Origin: Colletes latitarsis
Taxonomy: Eukaryota > Arthropoda > Insecta > Hymenoptera > Colletidae
DNA: 64,000 nt
Direction: 5' to 3'
Assembly (NCBI RefSeq): GCF_051014445.1
Contig: NC_135141.1
Span: 29,349,422 to 29,413,421 of the forward strand
Made by a program: the position numbers and the translations under genes. The notes below the pieces were generated by a model that saw only the letters and a list, made by a program, of their open reading frames with translations, was not told where the DNA came from and searched no databases. Positions 12,271 to 25,969 of this stretch are shown here, one piece after another (the stretch's first letter is position 1; every line of letters starts with the position of its first letter).

Positions 12271-12392
12271 CAGTAATGATTCGTAAAATGAACATCTATA
12301 TCATCCTTGGAGCCAGTGAAAGACGAGGTTTAAAAAACTGGTGTCTCTACGAAAGATGAACGTGCCAATGTTCATTTTAAGAATCATTACTG
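12271..12392. repeat. 122-bp foldback with 25-bp inverted arms
   Basis: The outer arms 12271-12295 and 12368-12392 are inverted copies of each other with one mismatch in 25; the outermost bases are CAGTAATGATTC and GAATCATTACTG. Inside them TCATC/GATGA (12301-12305 with 12355-12359) and CCAGT/ACTGG (12313-12317 with 12337-12341) also pair, so the whole segment can fold into one interrupted hairpin. No clear target duplication flanks it. It may be a very short inverted-repeat element or a hairpin RNA source. Confidence 0.7.
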
Positions 12393-15000
12393 CGTTATTA
12401 TTAGACGCAGACGTCTCCTGTTAATAATTGCGCGATTCAGCGACGACGGAAGCTTCCCTTTCAAATTAAGCGGACATGGGAGGATCCGTCTCGCGTACGA
12501 AAATAACCACGTAGCGTCGATGGAGAAAATTTTAGATCGTGTTCGTCCCGTGTCATCGAACCTAATTCGGAGCAGCGTAAACACGGGACGAACTAGAGCC
12601 ACGGTTGCTCGCGGTGGGTGGTTCGCGGCGGCTTCAGTAGACCCAAACCGTGACTTCACGTGTCGCGCCGCGAAAGAAAGTTTACGAGCCCTCGTCAATC
12701 CGTCAAAGGCTGCAACTTGACACTGATTACTATTTCAGAAACAGAACTATGTACGCGACCCCGCCGCCCGCCACGGGGCCAATTACCTTTTTTGAAGCCA
12801 GACTCTTCTACGACTTCTCGTCGCTGAATTGTCTCGAGCGAGGCGAATCGTTAGTTCCGGCACGCTGCTAAAAACAATAGCGACTGCTAGCCACTGGAAG
12901 AAGCAATATAGAATTGCTCGGTATTATCGATTAGGTTACACGAAAAATACACTATCGTTTTGATTTCATTTTTACTCGACGACTCTCCGGTTCGCAGAAG
13001 TATTAAATATTCCTTTCGTAGAGCCGAGGAGGTTCCCAAGTCCAGGTGAGTCTTTTCCCAACAATTTGTCCGGCCACGTGGCCGTAAATCTCGCGGTTTT
13101 ATGTAAATTAATGCGTGGCAATTAACCCTCGCGGAATCGAAGGATATAATATTCCCTTTATCCGCGCGATAAATTTTCCCTCTTTTCATTGATCACCGTA
13201 ACATCGAAAAAATGTCTGGTAAACAGCTTATAGTACACTTAGTTAGTGCGCTATCTGCGCCTCAAGTCGAACGATAAAGTATTCACTTCCACGGTGCGCA
13301 TTAGCTCGCCGCTCGCCTGAACAACGTTCTGAGCTATGATGTTCACCATCGAAGGGGTTAATAAATAAACCGAGCCCTACCTAGGAGGTGTCCACGTTTC
13401 TCGCGGCTTCTTCATAATTCATCGAGCAATAAATAAGGCTCGCCACCAACGGGGAACGGCCAAACGGGGCGACAAGAAATATTTCAATTACACCGCGATT
13501 AACTTATTTCACGGCGAGCGGCGGTTTCGTGCACGCCAACCCGATCTTTTTCCGCCGCGGATTTCACGGAACCTCTCGGAACACCGTCCCCCGACGGACG
13601 TAAATCAAACGCGACGAGCCATCGATTCCCGGATCTAACGGTTAATTTCTCCGGAGACAATCGCGGTCCGATCTAAAGGACGCAGCCGGTAACAGGAATC
13701 ACGGACGCCCGATACAGCGATGACATCAGCCTCCAGCCATCGATTACGATCCCTCGACCAAATGAATTTTTACCAAACAGCTGAAAACTGCGAATATGAA
13801 GCCTATCGCAAACGGCAAACTTACGGTCAACGCGTATCGAGCTGTCGAAAGTGTTTACTGACAGTCTTGGGCTTGGTAGTCCTCGAGGAATCTCAAAGAA
13901 TGTTAATAAAAATTGTCCTAAAAAATTCTAGGCTACTGTTGAAACTATTTACTGCTAGCATTCGTGGTTAGCCAACCCCTGATCCACTTGTCTAGTAAAC
14001 TACAGTAAACTGAGTATAAAGAATTGTGAACAAGAGACTCCGCCCATAGAGACGCAAACTAATTTAGAAGAAATTCCTGAGTATTCGGGGTCGTCGACCC
14101 ATTGCGTAGAGTCGGAGACCAAAAAAGAGCTTTGAGAAGAACTACCATTACAGTAATCACCATTCTTCTTGGCAGGGCACTTCACAACCGAGAAGGTGGT
14201 TGACCCTTTTTCCTTTCTCTTTGGGCGGTGAACGCTGGGTACAGGTCCTTTCGATTTCTTTCGACATAGAACGCCCGTGGATTTCCCCGGATAGGCAAAG
14301 GTCTCCACTGGGATTACTTAATTCGTTCTCTGGGGGTCATCGACACTTCCTGGTCGAAAACGAGCCGAGAGGAGCCATTCCCCGAATCGATAACCGGAGA
14401 AAGCATATTGGTACAACGGTTCTCCCGTGACGTCGTTCGCCTTCTATTTCGAGACGAAACGCAAAGCTCGGTTCATCGACTGAGATAGATGGTCGATCGA
14501 CTGGCACTCGCTCCTAAACACTTTCAAGGTGGAACTGTAATTTTTCTCATTGGAAAATGGACGTTAATGCTGCGAATGGCAGAGTAAACGCACGTAATAT
14601 GGAACACCGCAACATCTCGACGAATAGGTAGCAAATTGTACCTGGAACTACCGTAAATTGTTTCCTTATAGACAGAAGGAGAGTCCCTCGAACCGTCGAA
14701 AGGGAAACATTTTTATTTTTAAACGTGCTCGAAACATTCTCACGAACGAGACAAATTCAACTTTTTAATATTCAATTAGGAATATCAATCTTAAGCGAGA
14801 TACGTTCTATTTCCATGCATTGAAATCACCAGAAAAGAGTTTGTATTAATGTGTTGACATTTTAAAAAAACCACAATAGCTTTTAACGATCAAAAATAAA
14901 ATAAAATAATAATAGACTTAGATATTCGTATTTGTGGACACTGATCTGTTATTGTTTGATAAACTTTTGTTAATTCCGACTATAGTTAATGGCCAATTGT
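12393..15000. other. Non-coding stretch with a CACGTG palindrome
   Basis: No gene recognised. CGGCCACGTGGCCG at 13071-13084 is a 14-bp perfect palindrome centred on the E-box CACGTG. Overlapping frames at 14000-14430 (102 codons minus, 76 plus) have no convincing domain. From 14700 to 15000 the DNA turns AT-rich. Confidence 0.5.
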
Positions 15001-18000
15001 CATAGGCGCGGAAGTGTCGGAGGAAAAGGTGTTGTTGATACGTTAACGAACTAATATTTGACTTAAAACTGTTCGGTCGGCGCGTTTTTATGATGCTATC
15101 GAGCGAGCTGTGTTTGTAAAACGTCCAAGTGTTAACACCCTCGAAGGAAAAGATAAAATGAGACTGTATACGTAACCGGAGTGCACGTGACTATTGACCG
15201 TCGAGTTGCTCGTTACTTTTAGAGCATCATCGACAACTTCGACGTTTTGATTTTAGAAATAGCAAAAATAAAACCTGAACTGCCCGCGGAAAAATAAATG
15301 TTCTTATTTTTAAACTATGTCGAATAGGTTTCATAATGGAAAAGCCAAGTACCAGTTGTCCCAAGCTAAACCTGAATTTCTGTACGTCGCAACAAAATGC
15401 TAATAAATTGCTCGATAACAGAACGATCGTAAAGAATAATGGCATCCAATGGTTAATGCATCGACGATGAATTGGGTGTGGAAATGATAAATTTGTAAAT
15501 AAGCGTGACTAACTCTTGATAGTAAACGGAACACATAACCACGATGCAACTTCATATCTTATTCGTGCTTAAGCCAGCTTTCGCTGCCTCAACATTATGC
15601 GCGTCGGATAAATGGATTTCGCGAAATGCCCAACATTTGTCTTGCTGTTGCAACTTGAACCTCCCATGATTACCAACAGCTGTGTGCAACCAGGTATAGC
15701 GAGATGTAAGAGATTTGTACGTTCTCGAGAAATACGAAGACCCTTGCCCTTGCGATTGTTTCGGTACTCAAACGAACAATGTTCGGTACTCTCTGATAAA
15801 TATTCGACGTCTCAGAGGTAAGATAGAAATTTCTTCCAAATGAAAATCAAAACTGCAACATAACTTCTTAAGGGCTTGGAAGTGTTCCTTGTCAAATATT
15901 GATATTTACAGAAGACTCGAAGGTTTCCAAGAACAAATTTAACTAAACGATATTTCAAATTAGGACCACTTTCCCGTTCTTAACTCTCCATCGAACAAAC
16001 GTTCCAATTCGATAAACTCGTTCGAGGTGTGTGGCCGTTCGGCCGAGAAATCGTGGAAAAGAAATTTGCAAGAATGTCATTGAATTTGAAGAAGTGGTCT
16101 GAACTCGGATACTTTGAAATCCGCTAATCGCGAGTCGGTCGATGGCCTTATATTTAAGCGACGTGTGTGGACTTTGCTTCCAGACAAACAACAAGATAAA
16201 TAACGATGATTACGCAACGTTCGACGACGCATCAACGGGCAAAAGAGCAAAATTCCGTCTTCATGATGATAATATTTATACGTTGATTGACCCGTTCAAC
16301 GATAATATCAAAATAGACGAATTGATACGTATCGCGTACAAGAACGTAACGGTTGCGTCGATAAAGACTTTTCTTCCTCGAATCGCGGATTTCACGAAGA
16401 AAAAAAACCGTGCAAAGAGAACATTGTACGACGCCGTTCCGAGGATGTATTTATTAGTCCAGTAAGATATCGATTACGCCAATAAACGACTGTCTTCCTG
16501 CAACTCAATCACCGATTAATCGAGCCCCAGCATCCTGACGCATCCACCGTTTCGTTTTTCTCGATCGCGCTTGATAAATGCTCCAAGGGATCGAACGCCA
16601 TTCGTATCCGCTGTTGGATCATCCAAGATGTCGGGAAACGATCAGTTCGAAATTCCCAAACCTTCGCCATTATCTACAGCCTGTCTTTGGTCACATTTGA
16701 ACTTTCCGTCGTCGACAATTAAACAGTTTAGAATGCGTTCTCGCTGGAGATTTCAATGCCGGACTGGCAGCCATCAGTGGCAATAAAAGACCCGGAGGCA
16801 TCCTGGCGGGGACCGCGTCAGCGAGTAGAAAGTGAGGATCGTAACTCCGCGTTGTTGTTGTCCAGTGTAAAACATAGTCCGTGAGTTACGTCAGCGATAA
16901 TAAACGACGATAGTAATCGATATAAGTAATTCACGGATTCGCGTCTTCGATTCTGACTACAGCCGCCACTTTTTATCTCTTCTACAACACGGATTCCGTG
17001 ATTCTATTTAATTGCTTTAATGACGTTTAGCGTAAAAAGTAGCGGTTCTGCGGTATACGTAATAGAAACGATTAAACAATCTTGAAATCCGCAATTTTTC
17101 AAACGGTACATTATGAAACAGAGGAATGGATGTATCTATATAAGTCTTCGTTATTCTTTGTATCTGAATTTTTAAATTTGGAATCGGACGAGAAACAACG
17201 AGGAATTATAATCGACTCAGAGACTAGAATACTTGTTCTTTTGTAAATAAATGAATGTAGCACATACATGACAGATCTTCCTCCCAAATTAATATATAAG
17301 AATAAATAAAAATTGCAGAGACGTGGGAGTATGATTTATTTAGTCGATATTTCGGTTCTCTTTCTCGGAGGTCTTCCACAGGTATAAAATTAATTTTAGA
17401 TAGAAAAAAGCGACTTCGACCTTCGCCACATCAAGGTGAACTAAAATGTTTCGTATCATCAATTTCTGTCAAAACATTCGATGCCCCTACTTTTCACGCC
17501 CTGACCTATAACTATTGACTCGCAAGTTTCTTATTGGACGTTATACAACCAAATGCAACGATTTAAATTAAGAAACCACCTCAATTTAGTTAATTCTTGG
17601 TCATCGAGCAAGTTTGTGTTACCGGATCCCAGGTTTGCAATCCTTTCTTCCTTCTGTCTAGAATTAATTTCGGACCTGAAGAGGGTTCCAAAAACGTCGA
17701 CCAAATAAATCCTACTCCACATATCTCTGCAATCAGAGACGGGCAACATTTTATTCGACCAACGAACGGCGAAAACAACCTGTTTTATTTACGACGTTCG
17801 TTCGATCAGTTGTATCGGTTACATTACAATTCTATAATTCGAATTCTGAGTTGATTATCACGTTAATTAGAAAGTAATAAATTTGCTCACGGATCGATTT
17901 TAAGAGAATAGGATTCGTCATTCGATACCAAACAGATCTCCGGCATCAATCTCCGCTCGAGTTCCGTGTGCTTCGATGCATGACGAGACCAGCGGAGCGC

Positions 18001-18956
18001 AAAAGACCAAAAAAACCGGCACGCGATCGCGAGATCATGGTTCGATTACCGCGAGCGATCCACCCCGCGAGCGATCCGAGCTCCAGAGGAACTGTCGAGC
18101 GTCGCGCGTTTCGACGTAATCTCGTTAATTCGGGCAGAGATTCTCGCGACAACACAATGTCTCCGGGCGCTAATCGTCGTCGAGAATCGAAAAAAGGAAG
18201 CCGAGGGAACCGACGCCGCCGGAATTGATCCGTTACTCCGGCGGTCTGGGCGGGAATCGACGACGAACCATGGATCCTTCCGTCCCTTCCGCGTGCACGA
18301 TGTTCCAAGAGTCATTATCCGGGGATAATACCGTGGCGGTTTCCTACGGGCTGGCATGCGTATAGATTCTGAAATCCCTGGGGGTAATACCCTTCATTAC
18401 CGGCCCCAGGGATCCCTTTTCTGCCTTGCTGAAGACACCAATTAGCGGAGCTCCACTGTCTGATCGGCGCACGTCGATCCGCTCGAGGAGGTCAGCATCG
18501 TCGTAAGACGATCGTCTAGGATCATCCTCCGTAACCAACGACGTCCTTGCCCGAGGCTGCGCGTGTATTTATAGGCGATGATACCCTAGACTCTTCTCCA
18601 TCGCGGCTCTATCCGCCTCGGTCGTCGCGCTCATCGTCGTCGTCATCGACGCTGTCCGGCTATCCGTCCCCCTTTGCCGTCGCCTCCCTTCTTCGACGCT
18701 TCTCTTTTTCCACCTGCTATCGTCCTATGAATCATCCTCGTGCTCGGCCTGCCGGACGGACGACGTCGTCCTGCGTGCGCTGGGACGCGTCACGCGACAG
18801 CTCCTCGTTTCATTCACGCACTGCTGACGAGCGAGACAAGGGAGGTTCTCGAGATTACACGTATCTTCGATCCTTAATAGATTATGGACGAGGCGAGATT
18901 GCCAATGCGACGGTCCTTTTTCGATCTACGATAAGATCACTCGACACGCGAATCAC
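15001..18956. other. Non-coding stretch
   Basis: A 107-codon plus frame (16142-16465) starts just before a TATATTTAAG string at 16147. It is lysine/asparagine/aspartate-rich and I recognise no domain. AGGTAAGA (15816-15823) is a good 5' splice-site string following a 69-codon frame from 15612, but nothing else supports an exon. A CpG-dense block lies at 17940-18800. Confidence 0.45.
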
Positions 18957-18999
18957 AGACGAGGTATACGAGTACACCTTTCACCTTATAGACTTTCGT
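18957..18999 (+). repeat. Interspersed repeat module R2, copy 2
   Basis: ACGAGGTATACGAGTA followed by CACCTTTCACC, then divergent. It is joined within a few bases to the GGTGAATAGACATACCCCCG module of the foldback family (19003-19053). The 155-codon plus frame ending at 19014 runs into this repeat, so it is not a gene. Confidence 0.75.
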
Positions 19000-19002
19000 G
19001 TT

Positions 19003-19053
19003 TTTGGTGAATAGACATACCCCCGAAACCCTATTCAGTTTCGAGAAAAAAAT
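19003..19053 (+). mobile_element. Internal fragment of the foldback element family
   Basis: Shares TTTTTGGTGAATAGACATAC, CCCCGAAA and TTTCGAGAAAAAAATTC with the elements at 1-280 and 35037-35414. Homology stops right after AAATTC, before the terminal arm begins. Confidence 0.75.
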
Positions 19054-21336
19054 TCGTGTACCTCGATAGTTTGCGTGTCACAAACATTTTGATTTATAAT
19101 CGGGTACAAACACGTACAATATTGATACGTCAATATTTAGCTTCACAATCGGTGATGTTATTCTTCAAACATTGCATGTTCTGCTCGAGGGAGACCTCTT
19201 TCGCAAAGCGTAAAAACTCTCGCGCACCGAACAATGCGGGAAAAATGTTTTATTTGCCGTTTTTGTTTAACCGCGCACGAGAAACCCGTTCCCTAATGAA
19301 GGCACGAACGAATTCTGTTAAGTATCTACAATTAGCGGGACTTGCACGAAGAGCTAACGATCTCGAAAACAGCAACATAGTACCTGTACTGTTTTGAGGA
19401 ACAACGCAAAAAGAAGACAATGGTTTGCTGGTTTAAGTTGTAGCGCGTCGAAAGCATCGGAAATCGCACGTTACATCCCTCGACTCTCCGGAGTTGCTAA
19501 TAAAAGTATCTCGTCATCTCAACGCGACGAGATCATTATCGTTGACGCCGTAATAAATATCGCTATGGAATCGATCGAGCGGAAAGTGATCGGGACGTTT
19601 ACGGCAAAAACGCGTCACGCGATCCCGGCAAACGGAATGAAATCGATCGAGACCGATCGTTTTTTTCCACGAATGGCGAATCGATCGACGAAGATGACTC
19701 GATCGATCGATGAATTCTTTTCCTCTTGCGTTCTAATAACGTCAGCGGCTGGGCCCTGACATTGCTTCGCGAGCAGACAATGTCCTCGCCTGTCTTTTCC
19801 CGCGACCCGCGGGCGAAGAGGAAACAAAGCGAGTGAGACGACATCCGGTCCCGGCGCGCTGTTGTGTCGTTCAACTCGCAAGATATCTCACAGGAAAGCC
19901 ACCGGCCATTGCCTCGTACCGACGCTCTCGCGACTAATTGACAACTTTGTTTTACGAACGGACGCGGTCGAAACCTCTGGATCACGGGCCGAGGACCGAG
20001 GATCGAGGCGAGAAAGCTTGAATCGAGGAAAGAGAGAATCGTTGGATCAGCGTTATCCAAAGTGGGGATTGCAATTAAACAGGGGAAAAATAATTTTTAA
20101 TGTAAGAGAATGTGATCTTAATTTCAGCAATTTAAGTTGTTTTTTTTTAGTGATCCATTACGACCCATACGATCTCGTTGAACTTCAAAAAATCTTCTCT
20201 TTTCTCTTCAAAGTTTCCGAGTAGATAAGTAGCCGTTTGCATGCGTGTCAGCTTTTTCCCCCACGCTCAAAATGCGTGGAACCCATCGAGAATCAACGTT
20301 CTTGTATCCCAATTCATATTTTACAGTACTCGAGAAAAAGAAGTTAAGCCTGTCATACGTTTTTGTACGGAGGAAGTGATTAATTGTGTGTCGTAGAATG
20401 GACACTGAAATTAAACTTTCTACCGAGTATATTCTAAATAAATAGATCGTCGACCCTGATATTCAACGTCCGAGTAGCGTTCGTACTTCTCTAAAACCTC
20501 ACCATCGCCCAGACACTCGAGTTTCAGACAGACGTTCTTCTTCGTACTGTCTTTGGCGTCTAGTAAGAATTTCAAATGTCTGGACCTGTTCTCCAACGAG
20601 AAATTTGATAGTACGACGTTCCACACTTCGTGGAACCTGATGGTCCCTCATTTCTCATAGCGATTCTAAGCGATATGGACGACGTTCGAACCGTTGAAAC
20701 ACGACAAGATTCGGTTTAATAACCAACCAAAGTCACAGACACCATCTACGAAGTCGTTTCGAGAAACAGTCGATGGTCCCGTTTGCTCTGGAACGGCCTA
20801 ATATAAAAATTAACGCACTTTCTTTCCGAGCGAGAACTTTCTAAAGTCTAAAATTCGTCTTGGTACTTATTTATTCGACTATCGAAAATTTATAAATTGT
20901 AAGAACTCAAGGATGCGGAGTTGTTTGCTTTCGCGACAATGGTGTCACCCTCTCGGCATTCAATTTGACTAAACAGCGTTTATTAAGTACCGACTCTCTG
21001 CATCCTTCTCCCATAAATATTTCCCTAAACGACACTGTTATCTTGGTCGATCCGAAGCGACTCCAGCTAATTGCGCTCGACTCCTCGGCTTTTTACGACC
21101 GAAAAATGCGGTCGAACGAGAAGAATATCGCTTGCAGCTCGGATGACGTTGCACCGAGGGATGAGAACGCGTTGACGTCATCGTGGTAGGTCCATTCCAG
21201 GGGCCATTCTTCGAAAACGGAAATATTGAGTGACATCACCAACCGGTCAGAGGCGGCCAGGTTGAACTCGAGTTTCGTCGAGATTCGTCGGCGATGTCGT
21301 GGCCGTGCCGGTTCGATTGCGATCTCAGCTGCTTAG
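19054..21336. other. Non-coding stretch with TCGATCGA cluster
   Basis: No gene recognised. Between 19569 and 19712 the motif TCGATCGA occurs four times, once extended to a run of CGAT. The overlapping plus and minus frames here (19394-19759, 19599-20060) are built from this motif. Confidence 0.5.
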
Positions 21337-21361
21337 TTTCTTCCTCTTCTTCCTCTTCCTC
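21337..21361. repeat. TTCCTC microsatellite
   Basis: Imperfect TTC/TTCCTC repeat, pyrimidine-only on the plus strand. Confidence 0.75.
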
Positions 21362-24300
21362 GCGGATCGCCGCGGGCTGGATGACTAAACGCGAGAAGGA
21401 TCCTCGGGTGCGAACGGTCAGGGCCGATGAAGCTTGCATATCTCGCCGGATCGACGTCGAAAACATTCGTCAAATTATCGAAACAAAACAAAGAATTGCT
21501 TTTCTCTTTTCGTTATTCGATATTATTTCGTAATATTATAATGGCGACCTGTGATTCTCCTGGGCCTTTATTTAGCTAAGTATCGTTTACGACTGAAAAT
21601 GGTGTAATTATCAAATTTTGGACAATCTGTGTTCCACGGGTGAACTCTGAAACCAGCTACTAACGAGTAAAGAAAAATGTGTTTCGATGCGGTATCGGGC
21701 CGAAGAACCGTGGGACTCCACCGAAGAGAGTCTAGCAACAAAGAACGAGATACATCTGGGATTCCAGGAACGGAGAGGCCTCTTCGCGAATAATTAAACG
21801 TTACGTGAAGACTTAAATGCCAGTAACTAGCGAGAATCCGAGAAAACGCGACGTCCCTCGCAAAAACATTAACAGTCCCGCGACAAATCGACCGACGTAT
21901 CCGTTTCATGCGCGACACTTGTCTCCGCTCTAAGCGATCCGAGCAATGCCAGCAGCAGATTGCTTTATAACTATGAGTGAGTTGTCTCGTGCTCTTCGTC
22001 GTTTTCTTTCATCACCCGAGGCCACGATTCCTCGCGCATTTTCCATTTCTCGGGACGAGAGACGCGCGGAGCTTGATGGATCGCGCGTAACAAATCGATT
22101 GAAATTACATCCTTCGCCGTTTCTTTCGCGATTTTCGCTGTGGAAAGTGACTAACGCGCCGCGGCTCCGCATGCACCAGCAATTAACAACCAGTTAACAT
22201 AACCTGTATCAGGGGGAGAGGGGGAAGAACGACGCTGCTTTCCGTTTTTCATTAACTTTGCGCTCGACACGGCGAGTTAACCCCATTAACACCGTGATAC
22301 ATAAATATTATTTTATATATCCACGGATTGATACTTTAAATTATTAATGGCTGGACCTGCAGAGCTATCGCAGTGTCGAGTACTAAATTATTTGCATTCG
22401 GAAAATCCGTCGCGTCTCGAGTCGGAATATGTCAAAGAAGATGGTTTCCAAAAGAAGCGCTATCTTAATAAAAAATATTCCACGATCTCGCTCGCGCAAC
22501 CCTCGGTATTCCCAAGTAATAAATGATATTATACTTAAGAACACGTACTTAAAATTCCCTTTTCCCTTCAAAGTGCCCTCGAAAGTATTCCGTTTCCCTC
22601 AGAAATATCGCAGCTCGTAATTTAATAAGGACTCTTTTCTTCTCGACTGATGAGTCAAGATTAAGGTGAATTTCATTCGTCGCGATTCGCAATCCGAGCG
22701 CGTCGTCTCTTTTCTTCCTTGGCTCCCTTTCGAGCTCCGTCGTTCTTTTCTAGTTACCGGTCGTCTCTCGCTTCCTTCGCATCCTACCCACTCCACATTT
22801 TTTCCACGCTCGCCCACCCTGCATATTGATGAGAGATTTTAGCCGGCGCGCGTGAGATCCTCGAGATGAAAGGCGCAGTAAAAAATGCAATAAACTATAA
22901 GCTAATTTTCAGGATCAAAGGGGCCCCCGAGGAGGTCCATCTCTTCCTCCCCTCTAGGATTTCTTTTTTGCTAAATCCGTATGAACTGCGTGCGTCGACT
23001 AAGTGCTTGTAAAAACTGCTGTGTCCCGTCTTCCTGCTAGAACCTCCATTTTCTCTCAACCCCTCTTATGCAAATCTACAGAGCACGTCTCTTTTATACG
23101 TATATTCAAAAATTTATAATCTTTTAGATAGGGAAATTTATCGTAATAAATAAAATCACGTTTATCAAGCGAGGAACCTAATTCGAAGAATATTCGTGGA
23201 TAAAGTTTCCGCAACACCGATGATTGGTCGCCGCGGACGAGGTCTTTGGACAAACGTCCAAACGAAAGACACAATGGGATGCCAGGGATTCCAAAGTGGG
23301 AAGAAAAAACGGTAAATAGCAGCACCGTTGAACGGGTCGCGATGGGGTATCAAATTCTCAGAGTCTAATAATTACCTAATTACGCCCGTATGTTACCGGA
23401 ATGACGCTTCTTCCTATCTCTGGGGTTCCCACGAGCGGGAGAAGGAAACAATGGGATTCTTTTATGCGCGTGATAATCCATAGGATGGCCGAATATTCGA
23501 GGGAATATGTATTAGGAGCCGTCAGCGGTAGAAAACGAATTAAATCTGATGAAATGGCTGGAGGCGCGGCCCGTGAAATTAATTTACGATTAATTGTTTA
23601 CGGGGAGCTCGAGGCCTCCGGAGCGAACCGTTCGTTGATTGTGGCTTGGGCTTCGAGGTTCTGGAGCCCCGTGATTCAATTTCGAAATTACGCGGTGCGT
23701 CTCCTTCGGGAGCTCGCGTGCGAGAGAAGGTACCGCAGACAACCGCTATTTCGAAGTTTAGCGTGCACCAAATCGTAAAATTTTAATATTAAAACAATAG
23801 TCCGTTCTAAATAAATAAGAAAGCTTTTAATTTGAAACAGAGGTTAGAGACTTCTCTGTATTAGGAGAAATTTGATAAAATAACAATGGACTCTTTGGTA
23901 AAATTCCAGAGTGCAGCTGAACGACGAGGCTGTCCGGAATGCGTTCGAATTTTAGGAACGATTAAGATACGCCAGAATTTCGACGGTTCTGTAGAAACGT
24001 CGAGACAATGGTGCTTTGTCGAAAAGTTTCCAGAGATCGCACATGTCGGTCGAAGATCTCGAGGAACAGTTGAAATTGGAGCATCGTAGAATAGCAATTA
24101 AAACCACGTGTTTGTTAATGGTGCATACAGCGGCGCCCTAATGGGATATTTAGTCCGACGAGCTCCTCACCCGATGCGTCGCAAAGTTTTTAGCCGACCT
24201 CGCGAGCACACACGTCAATTTTTTTAACAGTACGTTCATTATGTGTCTCGACTACGCACAAGATTATTTGATAAATTCTCAAACGACGGGGGAAAAATTC

Positions 24301-25807
24301 ATAAAACAATTTGAATAATTGTAAAATTGAATGAAATATGATAATAATTAACTAATGGTCACTCGATTCAACGAGTGAACCTTATATTAAATTTTACTAA
24401 AATCAATGGCTGGAGAGTCGCGTTCATGGTTGGAGGCGACAACAACAGGAAGCATAAGGTTAATTTTATTCGTTCAAGTACAAATGGTGCTAATGTTTCC
24501 TTGGCAGCGAATGCCTGGATGTAATGTACAAACGCGCGCAGAAACGTTAGATCGCAGTCTTTCAGCGTTAATTTATTCGCACCGCGTGGCGAACAACCCC
24601 CATGTTATACGTGATCATTGTCCCTATTAGTCTACGTCCGCAGTGGCGTGTACGCGCGCGTTTCAACGATCGGTCACCGGCGGATCCTTCTTTTCCCCCG
24701 GGGGAGAGAAAATCAATTAACCGAACCTTCGATGAAATTTCCAGGATAACGATAACGATTTCGTCGGGAGGTCCCCTCTCCTGACTCGGTCTGAAATCGA
24801 GGCGCGCGGAAAGAAGAATCGGATTATACCTTCTAACGAGATTAATTCGACCCCGCGCGAACCCCGGACAAAGGCGACCAAGAGATGAAAATATCGTTCG
24901 ATGCGAACTCCGAACTCTGATACACGAAGGGAGAAATTTGTTATCGCGTCGCGAAAATGGATTGATTAATCTGGTTACGCGAGGGAGGAAAAGCTGGATA
25001 AATTTTCGCTGACGTGTAAATAAAATTGTTCTCGGCGAATTTGAAATTGTGCAATCTCGATATAGATCTGTAGTCTGTAGGATATTTAAATCGAATTGCG
25101 AAAAAGCTTATGTTTGGAGAATATTGTAATTCCGATCCTCGCGGGTTAGTCTCGTTTGTTTCGGGAAACAATAATATTCGCACATTATATATTCTCTATT
25201 ATAATATATCGATGAAACGTTCCTTCTCTCACGCGGTACCGCTGTTATTCTTTCATGATGCGAAACAGGCATTCCAACGTTGTCGTTGAACGAATAATAA
25301 CGGTGAAACCCTGTTTTATGCGAATTATCTTTCCCATTTTCGCGGGATTATCGTCTTGTGTATTCCGCGGAGGATTTCGCGTACAATTCGAATGCCTGTA
25401 CGCATGCGAAACGTCCGCGGCCCCATAATTAGACACTGTGCTCCAAATAACTGCTACATTTTGATAACATGCCACGATAACTCCGGGGCAACCACGCCCA
25501 TCAATGAACTTGCGAAACGATCGCCCTGAACTCGAATCCAGGCGAAGGTAAGAAACTTTTTAACCAGAAATTTCATACGTTTTCAGTACGTCTTTTGGAA
25601 GTATTGGACTTCTCAGAGAATATTATTAAATCGAATATAGTGAATCGTTTATAAATATTGTAAAATGTGTTCCATACCTATCGCGTAATTATTCCCGCCT
25701 CTTCTTGGAACTGCTGGCTGAAAGCAAACTTCGACGTTCTCTCTGACTAGCGACTGGCAGTGTCAGCTTACTAATGAGTTATCGAACCTGGAAAATAAAA
25801 GTTTTAT
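21362..25807. other. Non-coding stretch, nothing firm
   Basis: No gene, RNA gene or repeat family recognised. AGGTAAGA at 25546-25553 closes a 15-codon frame beginning ATG at 25504 and would make a good 5' splice site, but there is no independent support. AT-rich patches alternate with CpG-dense ones. Confidence 0.45.
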
Positions 25808-25858
25808 CACAAACGAGGTATACGAGTAACCCTTACACCCAATGTATTTTTGTGGCCC
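25808..25858 (+). repeat. Interspersed repeat module R2, copy 3
   Basis: ACGAGGTATACGAGTA, then CCTTACACCCAATGTATTTTT and GGCCC. This is the longest match to copy 1 (3218-3275). A foldback-family fragment in the opposite orientation follows about 110 bp downstream. Confidence 0.8.
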
Positions 25859-25969
25859 TTTTTTCTAGAGCTCTACAGCCCCCATTACCATATTTGTGTT
25901 ACTGACAAAAGGAAGTGAGACAGAAAATGAAATTACAGAAACATTCCTGTGTCACACATTATACTTTTG

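Noticed and set aside
14000..14308. Minus frame with CPAKKNGDYCNG, considered as an EGF-like exon
   Set aside because: The cysteine spacing does not continue as an EGF module.
16142..16465. 107-codon plus frame with a CGLCFQ start, considered as a zinc-finger-associated domain
   Set aside because: Only one CxxC pair and no later cysteines or histidines at the needed spacing.
18030..18060. GGTTCGATTACC considered as a tRNA B box (also similar strings at 21309 and 53706)
   Set aside because: No matching A box or cloverleaf pairing at the required distance.
18547..19014. 155-codon plus frame preceded by a TATTTATAG box
   Set aside because: Its last residues are encoded by the R2 and foldback repeat fragments, so the frame is fortuitous.
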